A DNA stretch of 64,000 nt, from contig CAWIHA010000039.1 of NCBI GenBank assembly GCA_963835855.1, positions 1 to 64,000 on the forward strand, given 5' to 3'. The position numbers were made by a program, and so were the translations under genes. Below are positions 59,977 to 64,000 of this stretch, piece by piece. Position 1 is the first letter of the stretch, and every line of letters begins with the position of its first letter. The notes beneath the pieces were generated by a model that had not been told where the DNA came from, did no database searches, and saw nothing but the letters and a program-made list of their open reading frames with translations. This DNA is from CAWIHA01 sp963835855. Its GTDB lineage: Bacteria > Acidobacteriota > Terriglobia > Bryobacterales > Bryobacteraceae.

Positions 59977-61710
59977 ATGCGTAGAGGCATCGATTCGCGA
60001 ACCCGCCGGGGGCAGATCGCGGTCATGTTCACGTTGATGACGCCGTTGCTTTTAGCGCTCCTGGGCCTGGCAGTCGACAGTTGCATTAAGTACCTCGTGC
60101 AGGCGAAACTCTCGGCCGCGGTGGATGGCGCAGCGCTCGGCGCCGGGAGGCTGCTCGGCTCAGACGCGAACACAGAGGAAATCGCGGGCGAGTTCCTCCA
60201 AGCGAATTTCCCTGGGTGGGTGGCAAAACCAACACCACATTGCGTACACGGCTATCTCGGCGCCTATAATTGCTCCGCCACCATTCACTACACCCAGCCG
60301 ACGATTACGTCGAATCAAATCTCCGTTTCTGCTTCGGTCTATGAGCCGACCATCTTCATGGGGCTGCTCGGCTATCCGTACCAAATCGTGCCCGCTGTGA
60401 GCGTGGCGACCCGCAAGGACTCGCGTCTCGTGATGGTGCTTGACCGCTCCGGCTCCATGACCAACACTGATAAAACTACCGGCAAGACCGTTGTGAGTGA
60501 GGTCCAAGGCTTGGCGTCCTGGCTTACGAACCAGCTCATCTCGGGAACCGACGAGGCGGGGTTGGTGGTCTATGACACGACCGCGGTCGTAGGGTATCCT
60601 ACCTACAACAATACAGGCTGCATTACAAGACCTTATAGTTTCGATCCCACCCGCTGCGGCGGCCCAGACACGAGCTTCGCATCCCAAGGCGGTACAAAGT
60701 GTTGCGACATGCTATGGGCGATCAACAAGATGGCGGCGGGCGGAAATACAAACATGGCCGAGGCGCTCTCGCTGGCTTATATCGAGCTACAGAAAGCCCA
60801 TAACCGGGACTTCGCGAAGGACGGGGTGGATGACAGACTCAATTCCATCGTTTTTTTAACCGATGGCGTGCCGAATATGTTTGCCGCGGACCTCAATAAC
60901 AAGGCGGCCCAAGGTACGTCGGCTCCGTTGGCGGGCCTCCCTGCTGTTCCCTCCCCGGGCAACTCGCTCAAGCCTTACAACAAGTATTGCGGCGGCTCCG
61001 GCTCCAACTGCTCTCCGTGTCAGTACGACCCTGGCGACGGCTCTACCGGTACTGCCGGCCACGAAATGATCGGTTCGATCGGAATCGCTGGTGGCCTCTA
61101 TCAACTGGCAATGTACGACCAGGCCCCGCCGCCCAATGGTGTGGCCCCCAAGAGCACAGCAACTATGCCTTGGACGCTGTATTGGGTCGAGCGTGCGGGC
61201 AACTACACTGTGATTACGCCAAATACGCCCACCCACTCTTGCAACGGTTTTACCGGCTCCCAGAGCACGACTTCTGATATGAAGGACATGGCGCAAATCC
61301 CGCCCTGGGATCTCTTTGGGAACAGGACGAGCCCCTTAAACAATGGCTACATACACTCATCCATGGTCGGGGGAGGCACCCCTGTCTACGACGGGAAAAC
61401 CGCCTATACTCCCACACAGCCGACCAGCTCATATCAAATCAACATTGCCGCCTGGAACGCCGTGGATAACGTTGCCAATACTATCCGAAGCGATGCCAAT
61501 CTGAAAGTGACGTTCTTCGTCGTTGGTTACACGGGGAACGGCGGAACCGACGAGGGATTGCTGCTGAGGGTCGCCAATACCCAAACTTCCAGCAACTACA
61601 CTGCGTCTCCTAACCAACAGACCGGACAATACTACCGAGCAGCAGACATGGCAGACCTCCAGACGGCATTCAAGGAGATAGCTACGTCCTTGCTGCGCCT
61701 GGCACAGTAG
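59977..61710 (+). CDS. TadG-like protein with a vWA domain
   Basis: The ATG at 59977 (AAAGGAAAG upstream) gives 577 residues. An N-terminal RRGQIAVMFTLMTPLLLALLG helix is typical of TadG/TadE family proteins. A von Willebrand A domain begins near residue 155 with the MIDAS motif LVMVLDRSGSMTNTD; MAAGGNTNMAEALSLAYIEL and SIVFLTDGVPNMF complete the metal site. The region 320-480 is a long, cysteine-containing insertion between vWA parts. It is probably a surface protein of the Tad apparatus. It is the third gene of the pseudopilin operon, 21 bp after the second. Confidence 0.8.
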   Translation: MRRGIDSRTRRGQIAVMFTLMTPLLLALLGLAVDSCIKYLVQAKLSAAVDGAALGAGRLLGSDANTEEIAGEFLQANFPGWVAKPTPHCVHGYLGAYNCSATIHYTQPTITSNQISVSASVYEPTIFMGLLGYPYQIVPAVSVATRKDSRLVMVLDRSGSMTNTDKTTGKTVVSEVQGLASWLTNQLISGTDEAGLVVYDTTAVVGYPTYNNTGCITRPYSFDPTRCGGPDTSFASQGGTKCCDMLWAINKMAAGGNTNMAEALSLAYIELQKAHNRDFAKDGVDDRLNSIVFLTDGVPNMFAADLNNKAAQGTSAPLAGLPAVPSPGNSLKPYNKYCGGSGSNCSPCQYDPGDGSTGTAGHEMIGSIGIAGGLYQLAMYDQAPPPNGVAPKSTATMPWTLYWVERAGNYTVITPNTPTHSCNGFTGSQSTTSDMKDMAQIPPWDLFGNRTSPLNNGYIHSSMVGGGTPVYDGKTAYTPTQPTSSYQINIAAWNAVDNVANTIRSDANLKVTFFVVGYTGNGGTDEGLLLRVANTQTSSNYTASPNQQTGQYYRAADMADLQTAFKEIATSLLRLAQ

Positions 61711-61752
61711 CGCCGCAGGTTGTCCGAATTGGAAAGACCGCTTCTCGTGTCG

Positions 61753-61844
61753 TGTCTCCGAAATCCCTTGAGACCGCTCTCTGACGGTCGCGGCTCCGTT
61801 CCGAGCCGCGCGCGTCAGCAAGCGGTAAGTGAACTTCGGAGACA
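61753..61844. repeat. MITE/REP-like palindromic element
   Basis: TGTCTCCGAA at 61753-61762 is inverted at 61835-61844 (TTCGGAGACA), and an inner imperfect palindrome runs from ACCGCT (61773) to AGCGGT (61826), with the arms GTCGCGGCTC and GAGCCGCG around a CGTTCC loop. It lies between the convergent TadG-like and M16 peptidase genes and ends a few bases before the peptidase stop. The inner arm resembles the repeats at 21022-21095. Confidence 0.62.
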
Positions 61845-61849
61845 GCACA

Positions 61850-63175
61850 TTAGCAGACCAGATCGCTGCGGGAGAGGCGGAAACCATCCAGGCTGCCGAG
61901 CACGGTGGCGGCGATCTGCCTGGGGTCGAAGAACATCCGCGCGATGCCCTGCACGTCCGCGGCGGTCACGCGCTCGATGCTCTCCAGCAACTCGTCCAGG
62001 GTAAAGAACCTCCCAAAGTAGATCTCCTGCCGAGCCAGGTTGGCCATGCGGCTCGAGGTGGATTCCAGGCTCAGCATGAGCGAGCCTTTCATATAATCCT
62101 TGGCGCGGCGAAGCTCTTCTTCCCCGGCCGGGGTGTCCTTCAATCTGCGGAACTCGGCCAGAATCGAATCCACCACCTTGCGCGCCGCCTCCAGCGAGGT
62201 GCCCGCGTAAACCGACAGGCAGCCGGTGTCGCGATACGGGTTCAGATCGGAAAACACCGCGTAGGCCAGCCCCTGCCGCTCGCGGATGTTCTGAAAGAGA
62301 CGCGAGCTCATGCCGCCGCCCAGCACCGTGTTCAAGACGTAGCAGGCGAAGCGGCCCTCGTGGGAGAGCGGGAAGGACGGGACCCCGAGGCACACGTGCA
62401 CCTGCTCGAGCGATTTCTTGTTGCGGATGGCGAGGCGCGCGTGCGTTGCGGGCGCCGGATCGGGCTGGGCCGCCGGCCCCGGCGGCAGCGCCTCGAACCG
62501 TTCCCGCGCCAGCTCCACCAGCCGGCCGTGCGTCAGGCGCCCGGCGGCGGTGATAGTCATGTTCGAGGGCACGTAGGCGCCCTGGTAATAGCTCGCGATC
62601 ATGTCCCGATGGAAGCGACGCACGGTGTCCCTGGTGCCAAGGATCGGCTTGCCGAGCGGGTGGCCCTTCCAAAAGTTCGCGGAAAAGATCTCGTGCACCA
62701 GGTACTCGGGATTGTCGGCGTCCATCTTCAGCTCTTCGAGGACGACGCCCTTCTCCTTTTCGATGTCCCGTGGGTCGAACAGGGGGTTCAAGACCAGATC
62801 CGAGAGCACGTCGAAGGCCTGGGGCAAATGATCGTCGAGGACTTTGGTGTTGAAGCTGACCAGCTCCTTGGCGGTGAAGGCGTCCAGATTGCCGCCGATG
62901 GAATCGACCGAGCGCGCGATCTGTTCGGCCGTGCGCGTCTTGGTCCCCTTGAACAGCATGTGCTCGATGAAGTGGCAGAGGCCGTTCTCCGGCGGCTTCT
63001 CCCGCCGCGAACCCGCGCCGATCCAGAGGCCTACGGAGACGGAGCGCACGTGCGGCATGGCCTCGGTGACGATGCGGACGCCGTTCGGCAGCACCGTCCT
63101 TTGGACCTCGCCGGGAATCGTCTCAGACACAGGCATCTTGGGCGGTAAAACCAGTGCTGCCGTATATTTTCCCAT
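61850..63175 (-). CDS. M16 family zinc peptidase
   Basis: A 441-residue protein like mitochondrial processing peptidase beta or bacterial PqqL/YmxG. The inverted zinc motif HFIEH is in NGLCHFIEHMLFKGT, and the third ligand is the glutamate in EKEKGVVLEELKMDADNPE. Both M16 halves are present: the catalytic N-terminal domain and an inactive C-terminal one (CVLNTVLGGGMSSRLFQNIR, FSDLNPYRDTGCLSVYAGTS). The substrate is unknown; no signal peptide is obvious. A start at 63136 (MPVSETIP) is possible. It is divergent from the following membrane glycosyltransferase gene. Confidence 0.9.
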   Translation of the reverse strand: MGKYTAALVLPPKMPVSETIPGEVQRTVLPNGVRIVTEAMPHVRSVSVGLWIGAGSRREKPPENGLCHFIEHMLFKGTKTRTAEQIARSVDSIGGNLDAFTAKELVSFNTKVLDDHLPQAFDVLSDLVLNPLFDPRDIEKEKGVVLEELKMDADNPEYLVHEIFSANFWKGHPLGKPILGTRDTVRRFHRDMIASYYQGAYVPSNMTITAAGRLTHGRLVELARERFEALPPGPAAQPDPAPATHARLAIRNKKSLEQVHVCLGVPSFPLSHEGRFACYVLNTVLGGGMSSRLFQNIRERQGLAYAVFSDLNPYRDTGCLSVYAGTSLEAARKVVDSILAEFRRLKDTPAGEEELRRAKDYMKGSLMLSLESTSSRMANLARQEIYFGRFFTLDELLESIERVTAADVQGIARMFFDPRQIAATVLGSLDGFRLSRSDLVC

Positions 63176-63233
63176 TTTGGAAGGGGTAGCGCTACGGGAC
63201 TAAGCCCCCGCCGAAAGACTTATACTACGCGGT

Positions 63234-64000
63234 ATGGCTCGTGCGGCATGGCGGGATGTGCCGGTAATGGTTGGCCTGCTCGCGGTGTTTGGCGTGTTCG
63301 CAGCGCGTGCGGCGGCATCGCTGCCGTATGGGTATGACGAAGCCGACTACGTTTACGCCGCTTCGCAGGGTCTGCGCGCCAACTACCTGGACTCGCCTTC
63401 GACCCCAATTGCCGAGTTCGTGCGGCTGGGACTGGAAAAGGGGGCCCATGCGAACCAGAGGGCGACGCTTTCCGGGCACATCCGCAGCCGGAACGATATA
63501 CTGTTCTACCGGCACTGGCACGGCCCGCTGTATTACTACTGGCTCAGCGCGATGGCATCGCGGTGGCAGCACGAAGAGCGGGTCATGCGCCTTGCGACGC
63601 TCGTTTTCGGCGCCCTCACGTTCCTGCTTCTATATGTGGGGCTGCCCTGGGCGATTCCGGGGCCCATAGGGCGGCGCGCACGGCTTCTGGCCGCGCCCGT
63701 CTATCTATTGGGCTACGCCAATATCAGAACGGCGGCGATGATCGGACCGCATTCGCTGTTCGCGCTGCTTTCGCTGGCGGTTGTGATCCTGCTCACGAAG
63801 CTGAGCGCAGATTCGGCCAGCGCGCGGCCTCCGGCCGACGGGCGCGGTGCAGGGGACCAGGAGACGGCCACGCATCGTCTCCCAGGGCGCGCCAAGCTGC
63901 GGTATTGGTACGCCGCGCTGGTCCTGACGGGCCTCGCTGCGGCCACGCTCGAGGTCGCATTCGTGCTGGTTGCGGCTCTGGCGGCCGTTTGCTGGATCGA
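63234..64000 (+). CDS. Membrane glycosyltransferase (GT39/ArnT-like), 3' end cut by window
   Basis: The plus strand is open from an ATG at 63234 to the window end, giving 255 residues so far. The first transmembrane helix (VMVGLLAVFGVFAARAAASL) is followed by YGYDEADYVYAASQG, the acidic first periplasmic loop of GT-C glycosyltransferases such as ArnT/PMT. Three or four more helices follow (LATLVFGALTFLLLYVGLPWA, TAAMIGPHSLFALLSLAVVILL, ALVLTGLAAATLEVAFVLVAALAAV). It likely transfers a lipid-linked sugar to an outer target in the periplasm. The C-terminal part is outside the window, so the substrate is unknown. Confidence 0.8.
   Translation, partial: MARAAWRDVPVMVGLLAVFGVFAARAAASLPYGYDEADYVYAASQGLRANYLDSPSTPIAEFVRLGLEKGAHANQRATLSGHIRSRNDILFYRHWHGPLYYYWLSAMASRWQHEERVMRLATLVFGALTFLLLYVGLPWAIPGPIGRRARLLAAPVYLLGYANIRTAAMIGPHSLFALLSLAVVILLTKLSADSASARPPADGRGAGDQETATHRLPGRAKLRYWYAALVLTGLAAATLEVAFVLVAALAAVCWI

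Overview
The window looks like a chromosome segment from a GC-rich acidobacterium of the Solibacter/Bryobacter type. This is inferred from the gene families present: a very long TonB-dependent receptor with an N-terminal carboxypeptidase-like domain, an acidobacterial-style secreted VWFA protein, a CRTAC1/ASPIC-UnbV protein, exosortase plus EpsI, many secreted beta-propellers, and many small palindromic or MITE-like intergenic repeats. No rRNA, tRNA or CRISPR array was seen. Both ends cut genes: a GT9 glycosyltransferase on the left and a membrane glycosyltransferase on the right.

Layout. 1-2 kb: LPS-core type glycosyltransferases (minus strand). 2-7.4 kb: TonB-dependent receptor, a histidine-kinase remnant without its H-box, and a radical SAM/SPASM protein. 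7.5-9.6 kb: a RAYT-like transposase relic, an orphan candidate small RNA with a strong terminator, and thiC. 9.8-16.8 kb: RluA-type pseudouridine synthase, VWFA protein, two CTAG-bounded MITE-like elements, two tandem recA genes (the first frameshifted), an HU-type protein, TatA, a PP2C phosphatase and a small secreted protein. 16.8-21 kb: a secreted propeller/FnIII protein and a SpoIVB-like S55 peptidase, artificially fused in one long frame by an indel. 21-22.8 kb: a small accessory island (zinc-ribbon/DUF4145-like protein, SLATT-like membrane protein, proline-rich microprotein). 22.9-26 kb: exosortase/EpsI and secreted proteins. 26-28.7 kb: DnaJ-like protein and a compact restriction-modification module. 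28.8-35.4 kb: DinB protein, phosphohexomutase, CofD/YvcK-like protein, EPS sugar transferase. 35.4-38.7 kb: a 3.2-kb TIR-bounded mobile element with a transposase and two cargo genes. 38.7-41.6 kb: glutamate dehydrogenase (frameshifted), a YedY-like molybdopterin enzyme, a secreted protein. 41.6-45.3 kb: a gene-poor accessory region with a candidate structured RNA, decayed hicBA, small membrane proteins and a Swt1-type HEPN protein. 45.4-53.7 kb: a tightly coupled minus-strand operon of exported proteins (HzsA-like propeller/cytochrome, CRTAC1, YVTN propeller with two CxxCH haem sites, ligand-sensor-type propeller, RidA, ABC-type binding protein). 54-58.2 kb: amt-glnB-glnD. 58.6-61.7 kb: two TadE-like pseudopilins and a TadG-like vWA protein. 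61.8-63.2 kb: M16 peptidase.

At least five genes that should be intact carry single-base frameshifts (rluA-type gene, recA copy 1, S55 peptidase gene, gdhA, and the propeller gene twice). Because housekeeping genes are among them, I read most of these as assembly indels rather than decay, although recA copy 1 has an intact paralogue and could be a real pseudogene. The most interesting regions biologically are the exported-protein operon at 45-54 kb, the mobile element at 35-39 kb, the restriction-modification module at 27-29 kb, the HEPN gene at 44 kb, and the tandem recA pair.
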